Shown piece by piece: positions 1-6,253 of a stretch of 6,253 nt of DNA. This stretch comes from JAHRAH01 sp051009015. GTDB taxonomy: Bacteria; Pseudomonadota; Gammaproteobacteria; Tethybacterales; Persebacteraceae. How positions within the stretch are numbered: the first letter of the stretch is position 1; each line of letters begins with the position of its first letter. Both the position numbers and the translations under genes were made by a program. Below the pieces are notes generated by a model. The model was not told the DNA's origin and searched no databases. It worked only from the letters and a program-made list of their open reading frames with translations. The DNA lies in the NCBI GenBank assembly GCA_051009015.1, contig JBPCWZ010000215.1:1-6253 (forward strand), read 5' to 3'.

Positions 1-293
1 AGGGCGACACATTCCGCATCGGCATCGGCAAACAAACAAGCATAAGCCGCGGCGATATGGTATTAAGAATAAACCAATCATCAAACCCGCAAAAAGACGA
101 AAGCACACAAGCGATGCACAACCGCGGCTATCGGACAACAGAGCAGCGGATAAGTTTGGCGGAAGAATCCCCGCTATTTTTCGCCATAGGATACGCCTTC
201 ACCCCCGGCGACAACTCCCAATTGGCAATAGCATTAACACACCGCCGAGAGTCCCCCTCCGCCCTGTCAATCAATTGGCGCTGGGATTTTTAA
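1..293 (+). CDS. C-terminal end of a probable outer-membrane beta-barrel / autotransporter protein (5' partial)
   Basis: The frame is open from the window edge (first full codon at position 3) to TAA at 291-293, giving about 96 residues of a protein that begins upstream. The internal ATG at 57 is not a likely start because the frame continues unbroken before it, with barrel-like sequence (FRIGIGKQTSISRGD). The tail has short alternating polar/hydrophobic strands (PLFFAIGYAF, SQLAIALTHR, ALSINWRWDF) and ends in Phe. A C-terminal aromatic residue, usually Phe, on an amphipathic last strand is the known recognition signal for BAM-mediated outer-membrane insertion. I infer a barrel domain, possibly the translocator of an autotransporter; the passenger or remaining domains are outside the window, so the family cannot be named. 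Base composition is visibly less GC-rich than in the genes downstream. The 100-nt gap and separate promoter suggest it is not part of the following operon. Confidence 0.5.
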   Translation, partial: GDTFRIGIGKQTSISRGDMVLRINQSSNPQKDESTQAMHNRGYRTTEQRISLAEESPLFFAIGYAFTPGDNSQLAIALTHRRESPSALSINWRWDF

Positions 294-325
294 TGACAAA
301 AAAGCATAACGATATGCGGGATTAG

Positions 326-356
326 TTGCTTTTTCGGGCGCGGTTTGTGCTACTAT
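326..356 (+). promoter_or_regulatory. Candidate sigma-70 promoter with extended -10 for the binding-protein operon
   Basis: TACTAT at 351-356 is preceded by TGC (348-350), which makes an extended -10 element (TGnTACTAT, 4 of 6 matches to TATAAT). A weak -35-like TTGCTT lies at 326-331 with a long 19-nt spacer; an extended -10 can tolerate a poor -35. Transcription would start near 363, leaving a leader of roughly 30 nt before the ATG at 394. This is the only gap in the window long enough for an ordinary promoter, and it sits where the operon should start. No operator palindrome was recognised. The call rests on motif matching by eye. Confidence 0.4.
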
Positions 357-380
357 CTATTTCGGTTATCATACAACAAA

Positions 381-386
381 AGGAGA
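381..386 (+). promoter_or_regulatory. Shine-Dalgarno site of the binding-protein gene
   Basis: AGGAGA lies 7 nt upstream of the ATG at 394, within the run AAAAGGAGAG. It fixes that start. It is the only clear Shine-Dalgarno sequence in the window; the three downstream genes lack one. Confidence 0.8.
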
Positions 387-393
387 GCCGCTC

Positions 394-1392
394 ATGAAAA
401 AATCGTTTCGCATTGTCAATGCCCTGCTCGCGCCGCTTTTGGCTTTTACGCCGCTCGCGCTTCCGGCACACGCCGACGGGCATACCTACCCCGAAAAGCC
501 CGTCGTCCTCTATATCTCCTATGGCGCGGGCGGCGCGACCGACTATCAGGCGCGCGATGTTACCGCTCCGGCGGCAAGAGAGTCCGGCAAAGGCGGCATC
601 GGCGCGGCGGTCAATATCGTCAATAAACCCGGCGCCGGCGGGCGGCGCGGCTGGAATGAGTTTGTCAATACCGCCAAACCGGACGGCTATGAACTCGCCG
701 CCTACAATGTGCCGCATTTCATCGCCCAATCCATCGGCGACCGGAAAAAGCCGTCTTATAACACCGGCAATCTTGAACCCGTCGCCAATTGGGGGGCGGA
801 CCCGGCGGTGCTTATTGTCTCCAAAGACAGCCCTTTCCGGACTCTTGCCGATTTGGTCGGTTATGCCCGCGAAAACCCGGGCAAACTAACCGCCAATGGC
901 GCGGGGACGCTGACCGGGCATCACATAGCATTTTTGCAATTCCAAAAAGCCGCCGGTATCAAAATGGCATATGTGCCCGACCCCAAAGGCGGCGCGAATG
1001 CTTTGGCACAAGTCAAAGGCGGGCATGTCAAAGCCGGTTTTAATAACTTGTCCGATGCCTATCGCAGCAAGGACGAACTTCGCATTTTGGCGGTTGCGGC
1101 AACGGCGCGCAATGGCGATTTTCTGCCCGATGTGCCGACTTTTGCCGAGCAGGGTTTTGATGCGGTTGATGATTCCAGCGTCAACTTTCGCGGCGTGATG
1201 GCACCGGCGGGGACGCCGCCCGCTGTTTTGGAGCAGTTGTCGGCGGATATGACGGCGATGTTTTCCAGCGGCAGAGTCAAGAAAAAGATGAAACTTGCCG
1301 GTGCGCCCCTGCGCGTGATGACTCGCGCCGAAGTGCTGCAGATGTGGGCGCAGAGAGAGAAAGACCTGCGCGCGCTTTTGGCAGATTTGTAA
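394..1392 (+). CDS. Tripartite tricarboxylate transporter (Bug/TctC family) periplasmic solute-binding protein
   Basis: This 332-residue protein is the usual size for the Bug/TctC family, periplasmic binding proteins that trap carboxylates and related small acids for TctAB-type carriers. It has a clear Sec signal peptide: KK near the N-terminus, a hydrophobic core at about residues 7-24 and an AHA cleavage site, so the mature protein would begin at Asp28. Family signatures follow in order: YPEKPV at 32-37, GAGGATDYQAR at 44-54 with the conserved Asp50, NKPGAGG at 77-83, then PDGYEL. Further on come the LPDVPTFAEQGF and GVMAPAGTP segments. The start is set by a strong AGGAGA site. It is first in an apparent operon with an acyl-CoA dehydrogenase-type ALDH and a CoA ligase, so I infer that it delivers the acid those enzymes use, possibly sulfoacetate. 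No tctA or tctB is visible; orphan Bug proteins are common. Family assignment is firm, ligand is not. Confidence 0.9.
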   Translation: MKKSFRIVNALLAPLLAFTPLALPAHADGHTYPEKPVVLYISYGAGGATDYQARDVTAPAARESGKGGIGAAVNIVNKPGAGGRRGWNEFVNTAKPDGYELAAYNVPHFIAQSIGDRKKPSYNTGNLEPVANWGADPAVLIVSKDSPFRTLADLVGYARENPGKLTANGAGTLTGHHIAFLQFQKAAGIKMAYVPDPKGGANALAQVKGGHVKAGFNNLSDAYRSKDELRILAVAATARNGDFLPDVPTFAEQGFDAVDDSSVNFRGVMAPAGTPPAVLEQLSADMTAMFSSGRVKKKMKLAGAPLRVMTRAEVLQMWAQREKDLRALLADL

Positions 1393-1421
1393 AAAGCCCG
1401 CGCCCGCCAAACTTGCGGCAG

Positions 1422-2804
1422 ATGCCCGAAGTATCGGCGATTGTCGCTCGCGCCCGGGCGGCGCAGCGGGAGTTTGGCGAAAACGCGCGGCAGGAAGATC
1501 TTGACCGCGCGAGTGTCGCCGTTGGCTGGGCTTTGTTGAAGCCGGAAAACAACCGCCGCCTGTCGCAAATGGCAGTGGCGGAAACCGGCTTGGGGAATGC
1601 CGCCGACAAGGAAATCAAAAACCGCCGCAAAACGCTGGGCTTGTTGCGCGATATCCGCGGCAAAAAGACCGCCGGAATCATCCGCGAATATGACGGCATT
1701 AGCGAGATATCGCGCCCGGTCGGCGTTGTCGCGGCGTTGACGCCATCCACAAACCCGCTGGCGACACCGGTCAATAAGACCATAAACGCGCTTAAGTGCG
1801 GCAATGCCATCGTCCTCGCGCCGCCGCCGAAAGGCGCGGGAGTCGGCAGTGAGTTGCTGGCGTTAATGCGCGAAAACCTGCAAAAGATTGGCGCGCCGCC
1901 GGATATTGTGCAGATGCTCCTGCCGCCGGGCAAAGCGGCAACGGCGGAGTTGGCGCAACTTGCCGATTTGGTCGTCGCTACCGGCTCGCAGCGCAATATC
2001 AAACTCGCGATGGCAAGCGGCACGCCTTCTTTGGGAGTCGGCGCGGGCAATGTCGCCGTGATTATTGACGAAAGTGCCAATGTCGCCGATGCCGCCGCCA
2101 AGATCGCCGCTTCCAAAACTTTTGACAATGCGACTTCCTGCTCGTCCGAAAATCATCTTATTATCGTCAGCGATGTTTATGACAAAATGCTCGCCGCCTT
2201 GCAAGATGCCGGGGGGTTTTTGCTGGATGACAGCGGCAAAAAACAACTTGCGGCAAAGTTGTGGCAGGATGGCGCGCTTAACCGCGAACTTATCGCCCGC
2301 GATATTGGCGTTTTTGTCCGCGAAGCGGGTTTGCCCGCCGCGGCGGCAAAAGCGAAGTTTGTTATGGCGGAAGAAGACGGCGTTGGCAAAGAATATCCGT
2401 TTTCGGGCGAGAAGTTATCGCTTGCGCTGACTTTGTATCGCGCCGATAACTTTGCCGCCGCCGTTTGCCGTGTGCGCGAGTTGTTGGAATATCAAGGCGC
2501 CGGACATTCTGTCGGCATCCACACCCAAAGCCAAAGCCGCCCGCCGGAGTTGGGCTTGTCTTTGCCGACATGCCGCGTTATTGTCAATCAGGCGCACTGC
2601 TTTGCCAATGGCGGCAGTTTTGACAACGCCCTGCCGTTTTCGCTGTCAATGGGCTGCGGGAGTTGGGGCAAAAACCAGTTTGGCGAAAACCTGAACTACC
2701 GCCATTTTCGCAACATTACCCGCGTAGTGCGCCCGATACCGCCGAAAGAAGCGGACGAAAACACCATATTCGCCGACTATTGGAATGTCGCCGGGCGGGA
2801 TTGA
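1422..2804 (+). CDS. sauS: CoA-acylating aldehyde dehydrogenase, probable sulfoacetaldehyde dehydrogenase (SauS-like)
   Basis: A 460-residue acylating aldehyde dehydrogenase. Such enzymes interconvert an acyl-CoA and NAD(P)H with the free aldehyde and CoA; the SauS group acts on sulfoacetyl-CoA/sulfoacetaldehyde in the cytoplasm. Visible landmarks are the Rossmann-fold stretch GVVAALTPSTNP (101-112), the glycine-rich GVGAGN (205-210) typical of the EutE/PduP/AdhE acylating branch, and the nucleophile Cys240 in NATSCSSEN. The C-terminal ALDH segment includes GAGHSVGIHT, NGGSFDNALPFSLSMGCG and NLNYRHFRNIT. ATG 1422 is chosen because family-like sequence begins there; an in-frame GTG at 1344 would add 26 Arg/Pro-rich residues that overlap the previous gene and look like its out-of-frame shadow. 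There is no Shine-Dalgarno at 1422, so translation is probably coupled to the gene ending at 1392. The adjoining CoA ligase supports an acid-to-aldehyde pathway. The enzyme class is secure; the sulfonate substrate is inferred, and another short acyl-CoA remains possible. Confidence 0.8.
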   Translation: MPEVSAIVARARAAQREFGENARQEDLDRASVAVGWALLKPENNRRLSQMAVAETGLGNAADKEIKNRRKTLGLLRDIRGKKTAGIIREYDGISEISRPVGVVAALTPSTNPLATPVNKTINALKCGNAIVLAPPPKGAGVGSELLALMRENLQKIGAPPDIVQMLLPPGKAATAELAQLADLVVATGSQRNIKLAMASGTPSLGVGAGNVAVIIDESANVADAAAKIAASKTFDNATSCSSENHLIIVSDVYDKMLAALQDAGGFLLDDSGKKQLAAKLWQDGALNRELIARDIGVFVREAGLPAAAAKAKFVMAEEDGVGKEYPFSGEKLSLALTLYRADNFAAAVCRVRELLEYQGAGHSVGIHTQSQSRPPELGLSLPTCRVIVNQAHCFANGGSFDNALPFSLSMGCGSWGKNQFGENLNYRHFRNITRVVRPIPPKEADENTIFADYWNVAGRD

Positions 2805-4320
2805 CGGGACTGTTCGCGCTTTGCTTGACAAGCGGGCGCGGGAGGATGGCGATGCGCCTTTTCTTATTGTGCCCGATGGCGGCGGCGTATTCGGCTATCG
2901 CGAATGGCAAACTTCCCTGCGCGCATTGGGCGGGTTTTTTTCGCAAGTACCGCGCGGCGAAGTTGTCGCGGCGATGGCGACAAACGGCATCGCCGCCGCA
3001 CAAACACTTTTGGGCGCGCCGTATCACGGGCGGGTGGCGTTTGTGATAAACCTTGCCGCCGGTGATTCGCAAATCGCCTATAAATTGCAGCATAGCAACT
3101 GCCGCCTTGCGCTTGCCGACGAAGGCAACTTTGACCGCTTGCAAAAGATTATCGCCGATAACAAGTTGCCGGTAAATCTGGCAAAGGCGGGCGAGGGCGG
3201 TATTGAATATGCGCGCGGCGGAAAAGACAAAGCGGGCGGGGCGGACGAAACAGATAACGGCGAAAGCGAAGATGCTCCGTCATTACTTATCTATACCAGC
3301 GGCACGACCGGCAAGCCCAAAGGCGTTTTGCACAGCCACAAAAGCATGCTCGCCGGAGGCATCAATACCGCAAAAGCCCACGGGCTGACAAGCGGCGACC
3401 GGGCGCTTTGCGTTTTGCCGCTTTTTCATATCAACGGGCAGTGCGTTACCATCTTCGCGCCTTTGGTCAGCGGCGGGTCGGTTGTTTTGCCGCCGCGGTT
3501 CAGCGCGCGGCATTTTTGGCGGATAGCGGCGGAAAACGACTGCACATGGTTTAGCGCAGTGCCGACGATTATCTCCCATCTTTTGCATCAGCCGCCGCCT
3601 TCGCAAACGCCGCCGCTGTTGCGTTTTGGCAGGTCCGCCTCTTCGGCTTTGCCGCCGCAAACGCACCGGCAGTTTGAAAAGCGTTTTGGCTTGAAGATAA
3701 TAGAAACGATGGGCTTGACCGAAACGGCGGCGCAAATCCTGTCAAACCCGATGCCGCCCGCCGCCGGCAAGTTCGGCTCGCCCGGTGTTGCCTTTGGCAA
3801 CGAAGTTGCGATTTTTGACGACAAGGGAGAACAATGCCCGCCCGAAGCGGAAGGCGAAATTGCCATCCGCGGCGACAATGTAATGCTGCGTTATTTGCAC
3901 GACGAAGAAGCGACTGCGGCGGCGATAAACGGCAAAGGATGGCTGTTGAGCGGCGATTTGGGAAAGATGGACGGCGAAGGGTTTGTGTTTGTTACCGGAC
4001 GGCGCAAAGAGTTAATCATCAAAGGCGGCGAAAACATCGCCCCGCGCGAGATAGACGATGCCCTGTATCTGGCGGCAAATGTCGTTGAGGCGGCGGCTTT
4101 TGCCCGCCCGTGCCAAACCTACGGGCAGCGGGTTGAGGCGGCGGTTGTCTTGTCAAAGCCGAATGCGCACAGCGAGGCGGAGTTGATAGATTTGTGCGCC
4201 CGGCAGGTGGGGGCTTTCAAGGCGCCGGAGCGCATACATTTTCTTGCCGAACTGCCCAAGGGACCATCGGGCAAAGTGCAGAGGTTGAAACTTGCGGCGC
4301 AGTTTGCAAACGGCGATTAA
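2785..4320 (+). CDS. sauT: AMP-forming acyl-CoA ligase, probable sulfoacetate-CoA ligase (SauT-like)
   Basis: A 511-residue adenylate-forming (ANL superfamily) ligase, full length for the family, which activates an acid with ATP to an acyl-AMP and then transfers it to CoA. All core motifs are intact: the phosphate-binding loop TSGTTGKPKG (171-180), PLFHINGQ (212-219), MGLTE (309-313), SGDLG with ribose-binding Asp391, the hinge region GRRKELIIKGGENI (405-418), and the C-terminal GPSGKVQR with catalytic Lys497. The PLFHINGQ and WFSAVPTIISHLL wording places it near the oxalate-CoA ligase/SauT-type group rather than long-chain fatty acid ligases. The gene begins 20 nt inside the end of the dehydrogenase gene, a sign of translational coupling and joint function. 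Together the two would convert sulfoacetate to sulfoacetyl-CoA and then sulfoacetaldehyde. Ligase activity is nearly certain from the motifs; sulfoacetate as substrate is an inference from the pairing. Confidence 0.8.
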   Translation: MSPGGIDGTVRALLDKRAREDGDAPFLIVPDGGGVFGYREWQTSLRALGGFFSQVPRGEVVAAMATNGIAAAQTLLGAPYHGRVAFVINLAAGDSQIAYKLQHSNCRLALADEGNFDRLQKIIADNKLPVNLAKAGEGGIEYARGGKDKAGGADETDNGESEDAPSLLIYTSGTTGKPKGVLHSHKSMLAGGINTAKAHGLTSGDRALCVLPLFHINGQCVTIFAPLVSGGSVVLPPRFSARHFWRIAAENDCTWFSAVPTIISHLLHQPPPSQTPPLLRFGRSASSALPPQTHRQFEKRFGLKIIETMGLTETAAQILSNPMPPAAGKFGSPGVAFGNEVAIFDDKGEQCPPEAEGEIAIRGDNVMLRYLHDEEATAAAINGKGWLLSGDLGKMDGEGFVFVTGRRKELIIKGGENIAPREIDDALYLAANVVEAAAFARPCQTYGQRVEAAVVLSKPNAHSEAELIDLCARQVGAFKAPERIHFLAELPKGPSGKVQRLKLAAQFANGD

Positions 4321-4334
4321 CGCGCCGCCGGTTA

Positions 4335-4340
4335 TAGAAT
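4335..4340 (+). promoter_or_regulatory. Possible start-proximal -10 element for dxs
   Basis: TAGAAT (5 of 6 matches to TATAAT) lies 9 nt before the proposed dxs ATG at 4350, in an AT-rich island (4332-4351) that stands out from the GC-rich surroundings. Transcription from it would begin at about 4347, giving a leaderless or nearly leaderless mRNA. There is no -35 at standard spacing; the closest match, TTGCAA at 4304-4309, is 25 nt away. Treat as a candidate only. Confidence 0.25.
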
Positions 4341-4349
4341 AATGACAAT

Positions 4350-6253
4350 ATGCCCGCCGGATTACTTTTGGACAGCATTCATTCGCCGCATGATTTGCGC
4401 CGCCTTGCGCCGGAACAACTGCCGCAACTGGCGGGCGAAGTGCGCGCCGAGATATTGCGCGTTGTCAGCGAAGTCGGCGGGCATTTGTCGTCCAATCTCG
4501 GTTCGGTGGAACTTGCCGTTGCGCTGCATTATATTTTTGACACGCCGCGCGATGCCATTGTCTGGGATGTCGGGCATCAAACTTACGCGCACAAAATATT
4601 GACCGGCAGGCGCGCGCAACTGCGCGGCATACGCCAAAAAGGCGGCATCGCCGGTTTTCCGGTGCGCGCCGAAAGCGAATACGATGCTTTCGGCACCGCG
4701 CATGCATCAACTTCCATATCGGCGGCGCTGGGCATGGCTGTCGCGCATCAAAGCAAAGGCGAAAAGGATAAGGATGAAAAGCGGCGGCGGGTTGTTGCGG
4801 TTATCGGCGACGGGGCGATGTCGGGCGGGATGGCTTTTGAGGCGCTGAATAACGCCGGGGCGATGACCGATGTTGATATGCTTGTCATACTCAACGACAA
4901 CGAAATGTCCATATCCCCCGCTGTCGGCGCGCTGAACAACTATCTGGGGCGCGTTCTCGCCAGCCGTTTTTATAACCGCATCCAAAGCGGCGGCAGGAAG
5001 ATGCTGGCGGGAATGCCGGCGGTGCAGCGTTTTGCCCGCCGCGCGCACGAGCATCTAAAGGGAATGGTGCTGCCCGGGACTTTGTTTGAGGAGTTTGGTT
5101 TTAATTATATTGGCCCGATGGACGGGCATGATTTGTCGGCATTGGTGCCGACTTTGCGGGCGTTGCGGGCGGCGCGCGGCGCGCAGTTTTTGCATATTGT
5201 CACCGTCAAGGGCAAGGGTTTCCAAAAAGCCGAAGCCGACCCGGTTTTATATCACGGCGTATCGCCTTTCAAGCCCAAGGACGGCATTGCGCCGCTGAAA
5301 GTGGAAAAAGAAGACAAGCGGGCGGCAAAAGCCCCGTCCTATTCGCAAGTATTCGGCGATTGGCTGTGCGCCGCCGCCGCCCGCGATTCGCGCCTGATGG
5401 CTATCACTCCGGCGATGCGCGAAGGGTCGGGTTTGGCGGAGTTTGCCCGCCGCTATCCGCGCCGTTATTTTGATGTCGGCATAGCGGAGCAGCACGCGCT
5501 GACTTTTGCCGCCGGTTTGGCATGCGCGGGCAGGAAGCCGGTTGTGGCTATCTATTCCACCTTTTTGCAGCGCGCTTATGACCAACTGATACATGACATT
5601 GCGCTGCAGAACTTGCCGGTGGTTTTTGCCATAGACCGCGCGGGCATTGTCGGCGCGGACGGCGCGACTCATCACGGCGCTTTTGATTTGAGTTATCTGC
5701 GCTGCATTCCGCGGATGGTTGTGATGACTCCGGCGGACGAAGCGGAACTGTGGAAGATGCTGGATACCGCGCTGTCTCTGGAATGTCCGGCGGCAGTGCG
5801 CTATCCGCGCGGGGCGGGCGCGGGCGCATCTTTGCCATTGCCGACTTCGCCGCCGGAGATAATCCCCGTCGGGCGCGGCGTGATGTTGCAAGAAGGCGAA
5901 GATGTTGCATTATTGGCTTTTGGCACAATGCGGCATATCGCGCAACAGGCGGCAAAAAATCTCAATGCCGCCGTTGCCGATATGCGTTTTGTCAAACCAT
6001 TGGACGAGGAGTTGATAGTGCAAGTTGCCGATAAATACCGGCTGATAGCGGTAGTGGAAGAAAATGTCGTAGCGGGCGGGGCGGGGTCGGCGGTTGCCGA
6101 AGTGCTGCACCGGCACAATAAATCAAACCGCGTTTTGCAATTGGGTTTGCCGGATGTTTTTGCCGGGCATGGCAAAAGCGAAGAGTTGCTGGCGGAATGC
6201 GACCTGACCGCCGAAGCCATCATCGCCGCAGTTCAAAAGGCGCTTGGCGAAAA
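4350..6253 (+). CDS. dxs: 1-deoxy-D-xylulose-5-phosphate synthase (3' end just outside the window)
   Basis: DXS condenses pyruvate and glyceraldehyde 3-phosphate, using thiamine diphosphate, in the first step of the MEP isoprenoid pathway; its product also feeds thiamine and pyridoxal phosphate synthesis. The frame is open for 634 codons to the window edge with no stop. Known DXS lengths are about 620-645, so only a few codons are missing. Catalytic landmarks align with E. coli DXS: His45 (H49), the ThDP/metal motif from GDGAM (153-157) to LNDNEMS (181-187), Glu380 in GIAEQHA (E370), Tyr402 and Arg408 in YSTFLQR (Y392, R398), Asp437 and His441 in GADGATHHG (D427, H431). ATG 4350 gives a family-like N-terminus (LLDSIHSPHDLRRL). 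A Lys/Glu/Arg-rich insert at about residues 139-151 precedes the GDG motif. There is no Shine-Dalgarno; the gene starts 29 nt after the ligase gene, so it may share that transcript. No frameshift was found at the points checked. Confidence 0.96.
   Translation, partial: MPAGLLLDSIHSPHDLRRLAPEQLPQLAGEVRAEILRVVSEVGGHLSSNLGSVELAVALHYIFDTPRDAIVWDVGHQTYAHKILTGRRAQLRGIRQKGGIAGFPVRAESEYDAFGTAHASTSISAALGMAVAHQSKGEKDKDEKRRRVVAVIGDGAMSGGMAFEALNNAGAMTDVDMLVILNDNEMSISPAVGALNNYLGRVLASRFYNRIQSGGRKMLAGMPAVQRFARRAHEHLKGMVLPGTLFEEFGFNYIGPMDGHDLSALVPTLRALRAARGAQFLHIVTVKGKGFQKAEADPVLYHGVSPFKPKDGIAPLKVEKEDKRAAKAPSYSQVFGDWLCAAAARDSRLMAITPAMREGSGLAEFARRYPRRYFDVGIAEQHALTFAAGLACAGRKPVVAIYSTFLQRAYDQLIHDIALQNLPVVFAIDRAGIVGADGATHHGAFDLSYLRCIPRMVVMTPADEAELWKMLDTALSLECPAAVRYPRGAGAGASLPLPTSPPEIIPVGRGVMLQEGEDVALLAFGTMRHIAQQAAKNLNAAVADMRFVKPLDEELIVQVADKYRLIAVVEENVVAGGAGSAVAEVLHRHNKSNRVLQLGLPDVFAGHGKSEELLAECDLTAEAIIAAVQKALGE

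Noticed and set aside
304..317. Small inverted repeat GCATA-ACGA-TATGC next to an A-run, resembling a minus-strand terminator
   Set aside because: The stem has only 5 AT-rich pairs, and there is no minus-strand gene it would terminate; on the + strand no T-tract follows directly.
1277..2128. Long open frame on the minus strand (283 codons)
   Set aside because: It lies antisense to the well-supported dehydrogenase and binding-protein genes and reads as Ala/Ser/Arg-rich low-complexity sequence with no recognisable motif, as expected from GC-biased codon use.
3149..3161. Palindrome TTATCG-C-CGATAA
   Set aside because: It lies inside the ligase coding sequence; this short GC/AT word pattern recurs from codon use (GAT, ATC, GCC) and no second copy in an upstream region suggests an operator.
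4342..4602. 86-codon frame starting with ATG 4342, just before dxs
   Set aside because: It is out of frame with dxs and overlaps its conserved N-terminal region; the DXS frame from 4350 explains the sequence.
5247..5891. Minus-strand open frame (214 codons) within dxs
   Set aside because: It is antisense to catalytic parts of DXS, Arg/His-rich, with no family resemblance or ribosome binding site.

Overview
The window reads as one + strand block from a moderately GC-rich proteobacterium. The 1-deoxyxylulose-5-phosphate synthase at the 3' end has the wording of beta/gammaproteobacterial enzymes (GGHLSSNLG, WDVGHQTY, GIVGADGATH). The Bug-type periplasmic binding protein and an outer-membrane barrel end also indicate a Gram-negative. 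No species can be named from the sequence. There are no RNA genes, insertion sequences, CRISPR arrays or attachment sites that I can support.

Layout: (1) 1-293, the C-terminal end of a protein that starts upstream; it ends in alternating aromatic residues and a terminal Phe, like an outer-membrane beta-barrel or autotransporter. (2) 294-393, an intergenic gap with a possible extended -10 promoter and a good ribosome binding site. (3) 394-1392, a secreted tripartite-tricarboxylate-transporter (Bug/TctC) solute-binding protein. (4) 1422-2804, a CoA-acylating aldehyde dehydrogenase, best matched to sulfoacetaldehyde dehydrogenase SauS. (5) 2785-4320, an AMP-forming acyl-CoA ligase, best matched to sulfoacetate-CoA ligase SauT; it overlaps the previous gene by 20 nt. 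(6) 4350-6253, dxs, complete except for the last few codons and stop, which lie beyond the window.

Genes 3-5 look like one transcription unit: an acid is captured in the periplasm, activated to its CoA thioester by the ligase, and reduced to the aldehyde by the dehydrogenase. Read with the known sauSTU logic of Cupriavidus necator, the acid would be sulfoacetate and the product sulfoacetaldehyde, the substrate of Xsc. In this window the usual MFS exporter/importer SauU is absent and a Bug binding protein stands in its place. The substrate is inferred from family resemblance and gene pairing, not shown. The TctA/TctB membrane partners, Xsc, Pta and a SauR-type regulator are not in view. dxs (isoprenoid precursor synthesis) follows after 29 nt with no terminator and either shares the transcript or uses a start-proximal -10 element.
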